64,000 nucleotides of DNA, from contig JAFFJZ010000009.1 in NCBI GenBank assembly GCA_018340375.1, forward strand, positions 18,988,501 to 19,052,500. The letters are read 5' to 3'. A model generated the notes under the pieces. The model did not search any database. It was not told where the DNA came from and worked only from the letters and a program-made list of their open reading frames with translations. The DNA is from Gonatopus flavifemur (lineage: Eukaryota > Arthropoda > Insecta > Hymenoptera > Dryinidae). A program made the position numbers and the translations under genes. This document shows, in pieces, positions 22,614-33,303 of the stretch (position 1 is the first letter of the stretch; the number at the start of each line of letters is the position of its first letter).

Positions 22614-24008
22614 TTGTATGCATTCATTCATATTCTGTCGGCGCCCTCTTACAATGGTTTGAGGGCGCCACCCCCTGACAATTTTCTCCCGTCCTCGAAA
22701 CTCTTTCCCACATCCTTCATCAACTGAAAATACAATAAATCACGACAGAAAGGAAAAGAAACCAGAAAAACATAATCTTCACCATCAAAAAACAAACTAA
22801 ACACACCAATTGTCTTTTCCTCCTCTTCACTTCACTATAAACTCCCCAACGTATCATTTTCCCTTCTCTTCTTCTTCCTCCCCACACTCCGCTTCTCCTC
22901 CCTGTCTTTCCATCTCCGTTCTTCCATCTCTCCTCTCTCGCTGCTGTCCCTTTTACTCGCTGTCCTCTTCTTCTCCCTCTCCCTTTCTCCACTTTTGCCT
23001 GTCCTCCCTCATCAAGTCCTCATCCACGTAGATCTCAAACCTCTTCAGCCCGTCCTTCCTTTCCATCATTCATTCGACCGTGTCCTCACTCTCCAATCTA
23101 ATCCATCTGTCCTTCCCCTCCCTTCCTATCTTCCCTATCTCCTCCACCCTCATCTCTGAACCCATCTTTTCCTCTAAAACCTCCAACAACCTCGCATTTC
23201 CCTTCATTCCCCTTGCCCCCCAACCCGGAATATAACGTTCCTCCTTCTCCATCTTCTGTCCCTCTCCTCCCATTCTTCCCGTCTCTTCTTCTCTCGTTCC
23301 CACTCTCCTTCTTCCGCGTCTTCTTCCTCCTTCCTCTCCTCTCCCCTCTTCTTCACTAGCTCTTTCCTCCTTTCCTCCCGTTCTTCCTCTCCTTTCTTCT
23401 CCTCTTTCCTCTCTTTCTCTCCATTACTCCCGCTTCTCCCTTCTTCCGGCAGATGGCCTACCTTATCTCTCTCCCTCCTGCTTTCTTCTTTATCAGTTCC
23501 TCGCTCCCCTCCCTCGTTGGTAATTCTTCCATCTTCCTTACCGATGAGTTGCCCCTGTCATCTACTCCTTTCGCTGGATGCCGCTCCTCCGTTCTTCCTC
23601 TTTCTCCTCCTCCCCTCAACTCCCTCATCCATACTCCCATCTTTTCAATCAATCCCTCAATCACTTCAATTTCTTCCTTTTTCACCTCTTCATCCACTTT
23701 CGCCTCCATTCTCCCCATTCACTCTTCTTCTTTTTTCATCAATTTTTCCTCCACCATTGCTTCCACCAGCTTTCCAACGTCCTCTCTCTCCATCTTTTGC
23801 CACATGTATCACCACACTTCCTTTCCGCACTATATTGCCTCTTTCCTCCTTTCACCACTTTTCCTCATGAGAAACTCCTTTCACTCCACTTTTCCTTCAA
23901 TTTCCTTCCTTTTCTTCTTTTTTCACTCCTCTCCCGCCACTTGACCGTCCACTTATTCCTCCGCGAACTACTGCCCGTCAATCTCCTCTCGCCATCTTAC
24001 CGGCAGTC
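22614..24008 (-). mobile_element. LINE derivative carrying only ORF1, 13-bp TSD
   Basis: The insertion is flanked by ttattacaatgat at 22601-22613 and 24009-24021. The opposite palindrome arm shows the uninterrupted site. On the minus strand it opens GC-rich (aagatggcgagagg near 23990) and ends with a gaatgaatgcat-type tail at 22614-22635. A perfect hairpin (ggcgccctc/gagggcgcc, 22640-22669) lies near the 3' end. Only 1.4 kb is present, and the coding part resembles LINE ORF1; endonuclease and reverse transcriptase are absent although both ends look present. This resembles half-LINE (HAL1-type) derivatives. Confidence 0.75.
22740..23950 (-). pseudogene. LINE ORF1-like, Lys/Glu/Arg-rich coiled coil
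   Basis: Minus-strand frames encode a highly charged Glu/Lys/Arg-rich segment (for example VDEEVKKEEIEVIEGL at about 23680 and EERRKELVKKRGEERKEE at about 23380). A block follows that matches insect LINE ORF1 proteins: LEEKMGSEMRVEEI, DRWIRLESED (about 23090) and RFEIYVDEDLMREDRQK (about 23030). ORF1 proteins bind element RNA, with a coiled coil before an RNA-recognition-type fold. Several stops and frame changes (for example at 23458 and 23070) break it. The opposite strand is very pyrimidine-rich and its long Ser/Phe/Leu frames are shadows. Confidence 0.6.
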
Positions 24009-24681
24009 TTATTACAATGATATCACCTCAATAAAACTGTGTTTCGGGAGATGTAAACCATTTCTGATATATTGTCACTTCAGTTTGTCCAAAATGTATT
24101 CAAAGTAACTCATGATCATTACAAAGCAATGTTGTATCGAATATCCGAACCAAACGTGTTGGTTGTTCCAGATTCTTCAATTAATGTCGATACGAAACCT
24201 TGGCGCGGCCGATGACGTGAGTTTTGAGCCTTGATTGTATTCAAACGACTTTGTTGAAAGCATGCGAACAGAAAGTTATATACTAGAATCTTTATCGGCC
24301 GTGCCAAGTGTTTCGTATCGACATTATTCGGAAAATCTGGAACAACCAACACGTTTGGTCCGGATATTCGATACAATATTGCTTTGTAATGATCATGAAT
24401 CACTTTGGATACATTTTGGACAAACTGAAATGACAAAATGCCAGAAATCGCTCCCGAAACACAGTTTTATTGAGGTGATAACATTGTAATAAAACTTTCT
24501 TACTGCTATTACATCACAAAGTTATGTTTTAATTGCATTGAATCGATATAACATGTGTGATTGTTATGTAACATTGATGTTGAGGTTACAAAAGAGCCAC
24601 TGTTGTATGACCACCACAAGCTGGCATGTGCAATTACTCGGTTGCCACCTCGTTGTATCAACATCCTGCTCTATATAACGG

Positions 24682-25197
24682 TGTTCAAAGAATTCAGATA
24701 TTTGTATTCTTCTAACCGATTATATTCAATACTGCTATGTTATTCATATTTGAACCTCACTTTTAAGCCACTCGGTAGAAGAAATTCCCCTGTCAGTTTA
24801 CCTGACTTCATCGATTGTTAGTTTTGAAATCATAACAGGACAACGTTATTGCCTCTCTCTTTGAATAGAGCAATACGATTTTCATGTGTGAAGCTTGTGT
24901 GTGTGGCAGGTAGCTTCTTCGATGTACATCACTTGTACTTTTGGCCTTTTATCTCGACGCGTTGTGCGCGATTAAAACCGATTATTCTGTATTACGAAAA
25001 CTCTGAGTTAAAACTCATTTTACGTTGATTGATGTGAATCTTGTGTGCCGAATTATGATTATATAAACGTGCATAATAAATTTGTATTCTCAATCACACC
25101 GTGCATATATGTCAATTTCGGTCATCCAGCAAAATAAAAAAAAATAAGTACGGTGAAATTTTATCGTTGGAATATATCGTACAGTTTTCTTAGAACA
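24682..25197 (+). repeat. 5' LTR of the intact BEL/Pao element
   Basis: 516 bp, TGTTCAAAG...CTTAGAACA. It contains a TATA-like tatataaac near 25060 and an aataaa at about 25075, the expected promoter and polyadenylation signals. Boundaries are fixed by alignment to the 3' LTR and by the target duplication. Confidence 0.95.
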
Positions 25198-25198
25198 T

Positions 25199-25215
25199 TG
25201 GTCCTTCGAGCCGGA
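25199..25215 (+). promoter_or_regulatory. primer binding site, tRNA-Tyr
   Basis: TGGTCCTTCGAGCCGGA begins one base after the LTR. Its complement, tccggctcgaaggacca, is the 3' end of animal tRNA-Tyr including CCA. Reverse transcription would start here. Confidence 0.85.
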
Positions 25216-25650
25216 TGGCTCGAAGTTGACAATTTTTTTTTTTGAGACAATTCTCGTGGAAAAATATATATTTAATCCACATTCGAACGTTCATGGATTA
25301 TCGGTGTGAATACAAGAAGTTTATATCGTATTTATATTCGAATTTATTCGTTTCGACGTTGAGTTCTACGTTTGATATTATAACGAGTTATCTGCTCGTA
25401 CATCTTGTGTGTACATACATTTCGTGTGTTACGCATTGATATAAACCTGAAACTCGATTGTACTGATTTTTATAAAAACTCTTTACGTTTTCTTCATTAT
25501 TGGACATATTGAAGTACAAATACAGAAAAATATCTAGTGCGAGGAGATATATGATTCGCAGTGACTATAGTGTAAACTCTTCTGTGGATAAATTAATACA
25601 CAGTTTTCGAACATAACATTGTGTTTTAAAAGAAACAGTGTTGTGAGAAA

Positions 25651-28600
25651 ATGTCGACCTCACTCAGTGATCTCCTGGTTGCTCAGAGGGCTAATATCGG
25701 TTTTCTCAGCCGAGTGTGGACGAATTATAAAAAGGGTGGTAAAGAAAAATTTACCAGCATCAAAACTAGAAATCGTCTCGAAGACGTAGAATCGTTGTGG
25801 AAGCAGATTAAAGGATTAAACGTTCAAATTCTACGAATTGCTACCGAAGAAGAAAAGGAATCGGATCGTTATTTTCTCGATGACGAAATCATTGCTGCGG
25901 AAGAAAAATATAATGCTGCTGAAGATTCATTGACGGAACTTTCCGCAAAATTGACCGGAACATCTGATCAATCGAGGGGTGGAGACATCTCAACTATCGG
26001 TGAACATCGTGGATCTTCAGTACCTATGCCTCGCATTTCACTTCCGACGTTTGCGGGTAATTATGCTGAATGGGAGAGTTTCAAAGATTTATTTGAAGCG
26101 TTAGTTATTAATAATGAAGCTCTTACAAATACACAACGTTTACATTATCTAAAATCGTCTTTAGTTGGGAACGCTAGTACATTGATTAAACATATAAAAA
26201 CCACAGACGCGAATTATGAAGGGGCATGGAAAATATTAGTTGATGAATACGAGAATTCTAGATTATTGGTTCATGCTCATATTCAAGCATTTTTTGAATT
26301 ACCCATCAGGAAAAATGAAAATATTCCTGAGCTTCAACGGCTACGAGATGCCGTGAGCTCTTCTATTTCTGTTCTGAGGAACCTTGAACGATCGGTGGAT
26401 AATTGGGATGATCTGCTTGTTTATGTTATCGAATCAAAATTCAACCCACGTACACTTAATGAATGGCATCTTAGACTAGGTGCAACCAAGGATCCTCCCA
26501 CTTATAAAGAAATTCATGAATTTTTGACTCTCAGGATTCGGGGCTTAACAAAAAGTCCTTCAGACATGTATAAATCGTCATCTTCTAGTAGTAAACCACC
26601 GTTTCGTGTCAATGCGTCGGTGCATAACACAACATCTAGCCGTAAATGTCTTTTGTGTCATAATCTTCATCCCTTACATCGATGTAATAAATTGCGAAAA
26701 CAAAATGTAAATGAGCGATTTCAAAGTGTACGTCAATTACGACTTTGTTTCAATTGTTTAAATCCAGGTCATATACCGTCCAATTGTAAGTCCGCTTCGC
26801 GATGTAGTAAATGTAATAACCCACATCATACATTGTTGCACCGTGAACTGTTCAATAATAATTCTACAAACGAAGCAAGAAATACTAATACAATTGGTTC
26901 CAACCATTTATCTATGTCGTCTAATGTACAAGCGAATGATGAGGCTGCTCATTCAAATGCGACGGCTGGTTCATCAACAAATGGTAACATTGATCATTAT
27001 CAATTATCTGCATCGAGCGGTGGGACCATTTCAGGACCTGTGACAACTGTACATTCTACTACAAGTCAACCTGCTACAGTTCTGTTACCTACTGCATGGG
27101 TGTTATTAAAAACTAAGGAGGGTCAGGCCTTTAAGGTACGGGCTCTTTTAGATCAGGGCTCTGTATACTCATTCATTTCTGAGCACTTGGCTCAACTTTT
27201 ACGTACCAAAAGACACCGAGCCAACTTACACATAACCGGATTTGGTGATCAATATAGCGGCACGGTCAAATCCCACGTGAAATTGAGTATTGAGCCGTGT
27301 CATGGGAACGGCCCTCAAATTCCAATAATTGCTTATATTTTTCAAAAGATTACCGCTTATACTGCCGCAAGGGTTCAATCTGTTGGCACCTGGTCACATT
27401 TGCAAGATCTTGAACTCGCGGATCCCTTGACAAAAAGTCGTGAGACCATACATTTACTGATAGGTGCAGATCTTTATGGCTCGATATTGAAAAATGAAAT
27501 GAGACAGGGACCTTTAGGTTCTCCAACCGCTCAACTTACTATATTCGGATGGATTATATCAGGTCCAACTGGACTTGCACTCTCAGTGTCTCAATGTGAT
27601 ACTGATGCATCTTTCCCGGTATTGAACTGTGTTCCTATCCCAGACATGGACCAACTTTTGAAAAGTTTTTGGGAAATAGAGGAAGTTCCATCGAATTTTA
27701 GTCTCTCGGAGGATGATCAGCGTTGCGAAGATCACTTTATTGCAACACATTCACGAAACGCTGATGGTCGTTATATTGTCAGACTACCTTTCCGAGAATC
27801 GCCCCCAATCGATATTGGAGCTTCTTTTTATCAAGCTGATTCATTGTATCAAAAACTTGAGAATCGTTTGCATCGTAGTCCCGATATCAGCGTACAATAC
27901 CATCAATTTCTGAAAGATTATGAAGAAAAAAATCATATGGAGATTGCTCCCACTCAAAGCACTCTTGATAATCCAGTTTATATCCCTCATCATAGTGTCA
28001 TTAAAAAGGATAGTACCACCACTAAACTTCGCGTGGTGTTTAATGCATCGAGTGTGACTCGTAATGGCACCTCCTTAAATGACCATCTATTAGTAGGCCC
28101 TAAGTTACAGGGCGATTTGGCCGCGGTTATATTACAGTGGAGACGCGGTGACTATGCCTTTTCTGCCGATATTGCTCAAATGTTTAGGCAAATTCTAATT
28201 CATGAGGATGACATGGATTATCAGAGGATTCTATGGCGACCGAATAGCGATTGTCCCATTCAGAAATATCGACTTCGTACCGTAACTTACGGCACGGCGT
28301 CTGCCCCTTACCTCGCTAACCGAGTGTTAAAACAATTGTATATAGACAATGGACAGGAATATCCTAAAGCAGTTCCTATCCTTCAACATGCAATGTATGA
28401 TGACGATGTCCTTTTCAGCGCTAATGATGAGGCTGATGCTATGAATATTCAAAATCAGCTTAATGACTTGCTATCATGTGGAGGCTTCCATTTTAGGAGA
28501 TGGGCTTCCAATTTTCCTGAACTTCTTAATGATCTCCCAAGCGAAGTCAGAGAACTCCGCTCAGATCATATCCTAGAAGCATCTGAATCACTAAAGGTTC

Positions 28601-30993
28601 TGGGATTGAGTTGGATTCCCGCAGAGGATGTTTTTCACTTTCGCATCACCACGCCTCCTACGCACAAGCACACCAAAAGAACGGTGTTGTCATTCATAGC
28701 GAAATTGTATGATCCGCTAGGTTGGGTAGCACCGGTCATTATTGTTGCAAAAATCTTAATGCAGGACTTGTGGCTTAGTAAAATTGAGTGGGATGATCCC
28801 ATCCCGAATGACATGTTACGTCAATGGGAAAATTATTGCAATCAATTGAAGATTTTAGAAAAAATAAAAATCCCTCGATGGTGCGTGCAACGTCACGATG
28901 ATTTAGGCTTAGAATTACACGGGTTCTGTGATGCGTCCACACGAGCTTACTCTGCAGTTATTTACCTGCGAGTAATACATTCATTTCAAGACATACAAGT
29001 ATCTCTTCTAACATCCAAAACGAAGGTGGCTCCCGTTAAAGTCATTAGTGTACCTCGTTTGGAATTATGTGCCGTGGTATTGCTCACCAAATTACTAGAA
29101 TACGTGACTCTCCAATTGGGAATGGAGAACATACCTTCATACAGTTGGAGCGATAGCACGGTTGTACTGGCTTGGATTCGACAGCATCCTACCAGATGGA
29201 CAACGTTTGTTGCCAATCGAGTATCGTATATTCAATCAAAACTTCCTCGACCGAAATGGAACCACGTTGGTACTGATTTCAACCCGGCAGACTGTGCCTC
29301 CCGAGGTATTTCAGCCGAGGAATTATCCAAGCATGCACTTTGGTGGACCGGACCCCCTTGGTTAAAACAGCCTTCAGCCCAATGGCCTTTTGCTGATTCG
29401 CTCTTTGCGACAGATGTTAGTGCGAATAGAAATGCTATATGGGCTGAATCTAATAAACGTGCATCTAATGAGGCCCCTTGTCATTTGCAAGCAGGTTCTG
29501 AGTGGGAACTACCGATGCAGTTATCTACTTGGCCAAAACTGATACGCGTTACCGCTTACGTGATTCGATTCGTGACATGCTTACGGAATTCAAAGAACGG
29601 TATTCCTCTGAATACCGGCACGCTGGATGTTGATGAACTAGCTGTAGCGAAAACATACTGGTTGAAACATGTACAACATCAAGCTTATCATAAAGAACTG
29701 GAAGACTTGTCCAGCGGACAAGCCGTAAAACCCAGTAGCTCATTGAGGTCTCTCAACCCATTTCTTGGTCAAGATGGACTAATTCGGGTTGGTGGGCGGC
29801 TTCGTCATTCGTCTCTATCCTATAATGAAAAATTCCCCATTATATTACCACGGCATCGAATCAGCGAATTATTAGTACAGCAAGCACATTTACGGACTTT
29901 GCACGGAGGTACCCAATCGACCTTGCGTATTTTGCGTCAAGACTATTGGATAGTAGGCGCACGCAATTTAATCAAGGCTCAAATCCATAGTTGTGTGTCA
30001 TGTACTAGAGAAAAGGCTCTGATGTCGAGTCAACTAATGGGAGACCTACCGTCGGCTCGAGTCATTCTATCTACTCCCTTTACACACGCCGGGGTTGATT
30101 ATGCTGGGCCTATACAGGTCATTCCCCAAGTAAAGCGAGGTAGCAAGGCATCTAAATATTATGTAGCGGTATTTATATGTTCGGCAGTTAAAGCGATACA
30201 TTTGAAATATGTAGAAGATTACACGACTTCTGGATTCTTAGCCGCGTACAAACGATTCGTGAGTAGACGAGGAACACCCTCAGATTTATATTCTGATAAT
30301 GGTACAAATTTTCAAGGGGCCGATCGGGAACTGAGACAAGCTTTCCAAGCTATTAGGGTAAACCCGGATATTAAAAATTTCATGACAAACCAGAGTACTA
30401 CGTGGCACTTCATCCCTGCTGGCGCTCCACATTTTGGAGGTTTATGGGAAGCAGGGGTTAAAAGTTTCAAGCATCATCTGAAACGCGTGGTAGGTGCTCA
30501 CACTCTTTCACAAGTCGAATTTTCAACCCTATTATGTCAAATTGAAGCTTGTCTCAACTCCCGACCTCTCACCGCATTGAATGATGACCCAAACGATCAC
30601 AATGCACTTACACCGGGACATTTTTTAATAGGACGCCCTTTATTGAGCGTTCCTGAACCTACTCTGCTCGATGTTCCCGATAATCGTTTATCTTGGTGGC
30701 AAAAGGTTCAAGCCATGAGAGATCGGATTTGGTATGCCTGGCAGCATGACTATCTTCAGTCATTACAACATCGTTACAAATGGCAAAAGCCAACTCCTTC
30801 TATTCGCGTGAATGATTTAGTGATATTACGCAACCACATGCTGCCACCATCCAAATGGGACCTTGCTCGTGTCATTGCGATTCATCCAGGTCCTGATGGA
30901 CATGTAAGAGTAGTTACCGTGCGTACCAGAAGAACGACGCTCAAGCGGCCTGTTACTCAAGTTTGTCGATTGCCTATTGAATCATCTGAATAA
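25651..30993 (+). CDS. BEL/Pao gag-pol polyprotein, intact, 1780 aa
   Basis: A single open frame from ATG at 25651, the first ATG of the long frame, after a 450-bp leader. Domains in order: gag DUF1759 from about residue 125 (LPTFAGNYAEWESFKDLFEA); zinc knuckles about 331-400 (CLLCHNLHPLHRC, CFNCLNPGHIPSNC); aspartic protease about 498 (LLDQGSVYSFIS, DQG variant normal for the clade); reverse transcriptase with MYDDDVLF at about 915; RNase H with HGFCDAS at about 1090; integrase zinc-binding region about 1412 (HLRTLHGG ... CVSC); integrase catalytic residues in VDYAGP (about 1480), SDNGTNF (about 1548) and WEAGV (about 1600); DUF5641-type C-terminus about 1680-1777. Length is normal for the family and no catalytic residue is missing. 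No env-like frame follows. Confidence 0.96.
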   Translation: MSTSLSDLLVAQRANIGFLSRVWTNYKKGGKEKFTSIKTRNRLEDVESLWKQIKGLNVQILRIATEEEKESDRYFLDDEIIAAEEKYNAAEDSLTELSAKLTGTSDQSRGGDISTIGEHRGSSVPMPRISLPTFAGNYAEWESFKDLFEALVINNEALTNTQRLHYLKSSLVGNASTLIKHIKTTDANYEGAWKILVDEYENSRLLVHAHIQAFFELPIRKNENIPELQRLRDAVSSSISVLRNLERSVDNWDDLLVYVIESKFNPRTLNEWHLRLGATKDPPTYKEIHEFLTLRIRGLTKSPSDMYKSSSSSSKPPFRVNASVHNTTSSRKCLLCHNLHPLHRCNKLRKQNVNERFQSVRQLRLCFNCLNPGHIPSNCKSASRCSKCNNPHHTLLHRELFNNNSTNEARNTNTIGSNHLSMSSNVQANDEAAHSNATAGSSTNGNIDHYQLSASSGGTISGPVTTVHSTTSQPATVLLPTAWVLLKTKEGQAFKVRALLDQGSVYSFISEHLAQLLRTKRHRANLHITGFGDQYSGTVKSHVKLSIEPCHGNGPQIPIIAYIFQKITAYTAARVQSVGTWSHLQDLELADPLTKSRETIHLLIGADLYGSILKNEMRQGPLGSPTAQLTIFGWIISGPTGLALSVSQCDTDASFPVLNCVPIPDMDQLLKSFWEIEEVPSNFSLSEDDQRCEDHFIATHSRNADGRYIVRLPFRESPPIDIGASFYQADSLYQKLENRLHRSPDISVQYHQFLKDYEEKNHMEIAPTQSTLDNPVYIPHHSVIKKDSTTTKLRVVFNASSVTRNGTSLNDHLLVGPKLQGDLAAVILQWRRGDYAFSADIAQMFRQILIHEDDMDYQRILWRPNSDCPIQKYRLRTVTYGTASAPYLANRVLKQLYIDNGQEYPKAVPILQHAMYDDDVLFSANDEADAMNIQNQLNDLLSCGGFHFRRWASNFPELLNDLPSEVRELRSDHILEASESLKVLGLSWIPAEDVFHFRITTPPTHKHTKRTVLSFIAKLYDPLGWVAPVIIVAKILMQDLWLSKIEWDDPIPNDMLRQWENYCNQLKILEKIKIPRWCVQRHDDLGLELHGFCDASTRAYSAVIYLRVIHSFQDIQVSLLTSKTKVAPVKVISVPRLELCAVVLLTKLLEYVTLQLGMENIPSYSWSDSTVVLAWIRQHPTRWTTFVANRVSYIQSKLPRPKWNHVGTDFNPADCASRGISAEELSKHALWWTGPPWLKQPSAQWPFADSLFATDVSANRNAIWAESNKRASNEAPCHLQAGSEWELPMQLSTWPKLIRVTAYVIRFVTCLRNSKNGIPLNTGTLDVDELAVAKTYWLKHVQHQAYHKELEDLSSGQAVKPSSSLRSLNPFLGQDGLIRVGGRLRHSSLSYNEKFPIILPRHRISELLVQQAHLRTLHGGTQSTLRILRQDYWIVGARNLIKAQIHSCVSCTREKALMSSQLMGDLPSARVILSTPFTHAGVDYAGPIQVIPQVKRGSKASKYYVAVFICSAVKAIHLKYVEDYTTSGFLAAYKRFVSRRGTPSDLYSDNGTNFQGADRELRQAFQAIRVNPDIKNFMTNQSTTWHFIPAGAPHFGGLWEAGVKSFKHHLKRVVGAHTLSQVEFSTLLCQIEACLNSRPLTALNDDPNDHNALTPGHFLIGRPLLSVPEPTLLDVPDNRLSWWQKVQAMRDRIWYAWQHDYLQSLQHRYKWQKPTPSIRVNDLVILRNHMLPPSKWDLARVIAIHPGPDGHVRVVTVRTRRTTLKRPVTQVCRLPIESSE

Positions 30994-31343
30994 AATTTTA
31001 GTTGACTTCAGACATTAGATATGTAAAATTTATAGAATTATTGGCCTGTCATCAATTACAATAAGAGAGCGATTGTGCATAAGATTGTTATGCTTGTTCT
31101 GATCCACTAATATTTGTATATTATAGTTTGTATATATAGAATGGCACACAAGATTAGTTGAAGTGATTTAATCATAAGATACAGTAATCTAGGCTATCAA
31201 TTGTTTGAGAGAAAGAATGGAAAGGATGCTATGATGGATTATAGTTCACTATTCCGTCATTGTTGCACCAATGATATTTATTCATGTATATGTTTTGGTT
31301 TGTTTGTCCGTTTGGACCTTACCAGGCTCCAAGGTGGGCGGTA
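30994..31343 (+). other. 3' untranslated region and polypurine tract
   Basis: AT-rich spacer of about 350 bp. aaggtgggcgg at 31331-31341, just before the 3' LTR, is the likely polypurine tract for plus-strand priming. No env-like frame is present. Confidence 0.7.
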
Positions 31344-31859
31344 TGTTTAAAGAATTCAGATATTTGTATTCTTCTAACCGATTATATTCAATACTGCTAT
31401 GTTATTCATATTTGAACCTTACTTTTAAGCCACTCGGTAGAAGAAATTCCTCTGTCAGTTTACCTGACTTCATCGATTGTTAGTTCTTGAATCATAACAG
31501 GACAACGTTATTGCCTCTCTCTTTGAATAGAGCAATACGATTTTCATGTGTGAAGCTTGTGTGTGTGGCAGGTAGCTTCTTCGATGTACATCACTTGTAC
31601 TTTTGGCCTTTTATCTCGACGCGTTGTGCGCGATTAAAACCGATTATTCTGTATTACGAAAACTCTGAGTTAAAACTCATTTTACGTTGATTGATGTAAA
31701 TCTTGTGTGCCGAATTATGATTATATAAACGTGCATAATAAATTTATATTCTCAATCACACCGTGCATATATGTCAATTTCGGTCATCCAGCAAAATAAA
31801 AAAAAATAAGTACGGTGAAATTTTATCGTTGGAATATATCGTACAGTTTTCTTAGCACA
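31344..31859 (+). repeat. 3' LTR of the intact BEL/Pao element
   Basis: 516 bp, TGTTTAAAG...CTTAGCACA, aligned without gaps to the 5' LTR. Differences cluster at gttttgaaatc against gttcttgaatc, with single changes elsewhere. Confidence 0.95.
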
Positions 31860-32099
31860 AACGGCAACAATCATTGTTTAGTGTGATACCATTCGAATAC
31901 CCAGGTGTACTTGGCAGCTCATATTGATTTCACATCTTTTCTTCAGATGAGATATATCCTATCGCGTTTCATCAAAATTTTGAATGTAGTACAATTTTCC
32001 TTTAGAATGTATTTTCAGATTTTGTTTTTTTTTGTAAGTTTTGGAGGAATTTCCATGTACTTGGCGTTATTTTTCCACTTTTTTGGAGTTTTTTTTTAT

Positions 32100-32640
32100 C
32101 GGGTTCCAGAAACCCAAAAGGCTATATGCTCGAATGTCCGTGATCCAGACAGCACATAAGAATCCCAAAGAATGGATTCTGAAAAAAGAACTCTTGAATA
32201 ACTCTTTCAGAATACTTTGTATTATATAAAATTCTATGAAAACACTGTGCCTTCGCATGATAACATTGTAAAGAGTGAATTTAGATTCATTCTTGAAAAC
32301 CATGTCCGTTTTTTTTCAATATTTTGGAATGTCTTCAAACTGCACTGGAATAGGTAGATCAATGTGAAGATTTATATCTTTGCTGTTGGGGATGATCGAT
32401 CGCATCCGCACTGTTTGTGTCAACATACCGGGACTATGCATCCGAGCAGAGGGGGGCAACTTCAAGCGATTATTGTAACAGCATCAAGCACCCGTCATGT
32501 GAGAGGCAAGGGGACCCACAATAATCAAGCACTCTGGAGGGAACAGAGAACTACCACGTCCACGTCGTTGTTCCTGGGTAGCGCTAAGAGTAGTTCATCA
32601 ATCAATTCGACGGTCCATACTTTGCACTACAATGGGCGAA
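32100..32640. other. non-coding, nothing recognised
   Basis: Begins where the palindrome arm loses pairing. An open frame of 127 codons (32364-32747) has His/Thr/Ser-rich composition, no motif, and runs into the transposon end at 32640. I do not call it a gene. Confidence 0.4.
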
Positions 32641-32893
32641 AAGGAGTCCATGACCAGTGTTCCACAAAGGGTTTGAAACCAGCTTTCCCATGCCAGGATG
32701 AAAAAATGGGGGTCCCATTCCAAAAAACCATCTTCACCCCTGAATGACCTCCAAACTGACCTCTAAGAGATTGTTCAAGGTCAGCATCATACTTCCCTCT
32801 TGGAACCCTAAACTTTTTACCCAGAACATTTTTCTCCATCTCCACTAGTTTCCGAGATATTCGATTATATCACTCCAAATGGACCACCCTGTA
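32640..32893 (-). mobile_element. solo end of a DD41D-type transposon
   Basis: The right end reads ggaccaccctgta followed by TA. Inside are gtttccgagatattcga, ccagaacatttttctcc, caaggtcagcatca and tgacct words in the order seen in the arms of the two DD41D elements. No opposite end or transposase is present, so this is a deleted remnant of a third subfamily. Confidence 0.75.
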
Positions 32894-33024
32894 TAGCTTG
32901 TGCTGTGCTCAATGCTACATTGAAACCTTCCGTTTTCACGGGAACAACTGAGGAAAAAGTCAACAAAATGCTGAAAAATGTGAAGAGACCTAACTTATTG
33001 AGCATTCCAGTATAGAGCAAGAAT

Positions 33025-33303
33025 TTGAACTTTCGAAGTTCTCTCTTCGAACGCATTGAGATCTCAGAATTCAATCCATTTTCCAAATTGACTTTGGAGC
33101 AATCACGTCTCTATACATGTGGGACACACCAGATAAGAATGGCTGTGAGTTATTATCCTGATCATATCAACGAATCGGGGGATTTTCAATTTCAAGTAGC
33201 AAAATTGATAAAATATTGTGACTACCATAATCCTGAAGCCCCTGAAGATGGAACGAAGATTCTCAAAGAATCCCATGATGGATTCATAAAAAATCCTTCA
33301 TGA
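33025..33303 (+). other. short open frame, possible transposon gene fragment
   Basis: 92 codons with a C-terminal half (LYTCGTHQIRMAVSYYPDHI ... GDFQFQVAKLI) resembling a block seen in multicopy insect proteins with a SWIM-type zinc-binding region. The match is only a motif impression. No flanking ends were identified. Confidence 0.25.

Larger units (their letters stand above)
24682..31859 (+). mobile_element. BEL/Pao LTR retrotransposon, complete
   Basis: A 7178-bp element. Both LTRs are 516 bp, start TGTT and end CA. By eye they differ at about nine positions (near 98% identity). The flanking 5-bp duplication is aacgg (24677-24681 and 31860-31864), the length typical of BEL/Pao. A primer site matching tRNA-Tyr follows the 5' LTR and a purine-rich tract precedes the 3' LTR. 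One uninterrupted 1780-codon gag-pol frame lies between. It sits in the right arm of the palindrome. No break is visible, so it is a candidate for recent or current activity. Confidence 0.95.
22190..32098. mobile_element. long palindromic (fold-back) element split by two retroelements
   Basis: Without its insertions this is about 1.3 kb of near-perfect inverted repeat. Left arm: 22190-22613 then 24022-24210. Right arm: 24290-24681 then 31865-32098. The centre is near 24250. Paired landmarks: gcgttattttt, cttacaaaaaaaaac, tcaatatgagctgccaagta, caatgattgttgccgttata, ctggcatgtgcaatt, acatcacaaagttatgtttt, atcacctcaataaaactgtg, aaacgtgttggttgttccag. A LINE derivative interrupts the left arm and a BEL/Pao element the right arm. 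No coding capacity of its own. Diverged pieces occur at 7565, 17810 and 21778. Class unknown; a non-autonomous fold-back DNA element is most likely. Confidence 0.85.

Noticed and set aside
22810..23944. Long Ser/Phe/Leu-rich plus-strand frames at 22.8-24.1 kb
   Set aside because: They are antisense to the purine-rich LINE ORF1; overlapping open frames in all phases come from pyrimidine bias.
32364..32747. 127-codon open frame
   Set aside because: No recognisable motif, and its 3' part is the end of a transposon.
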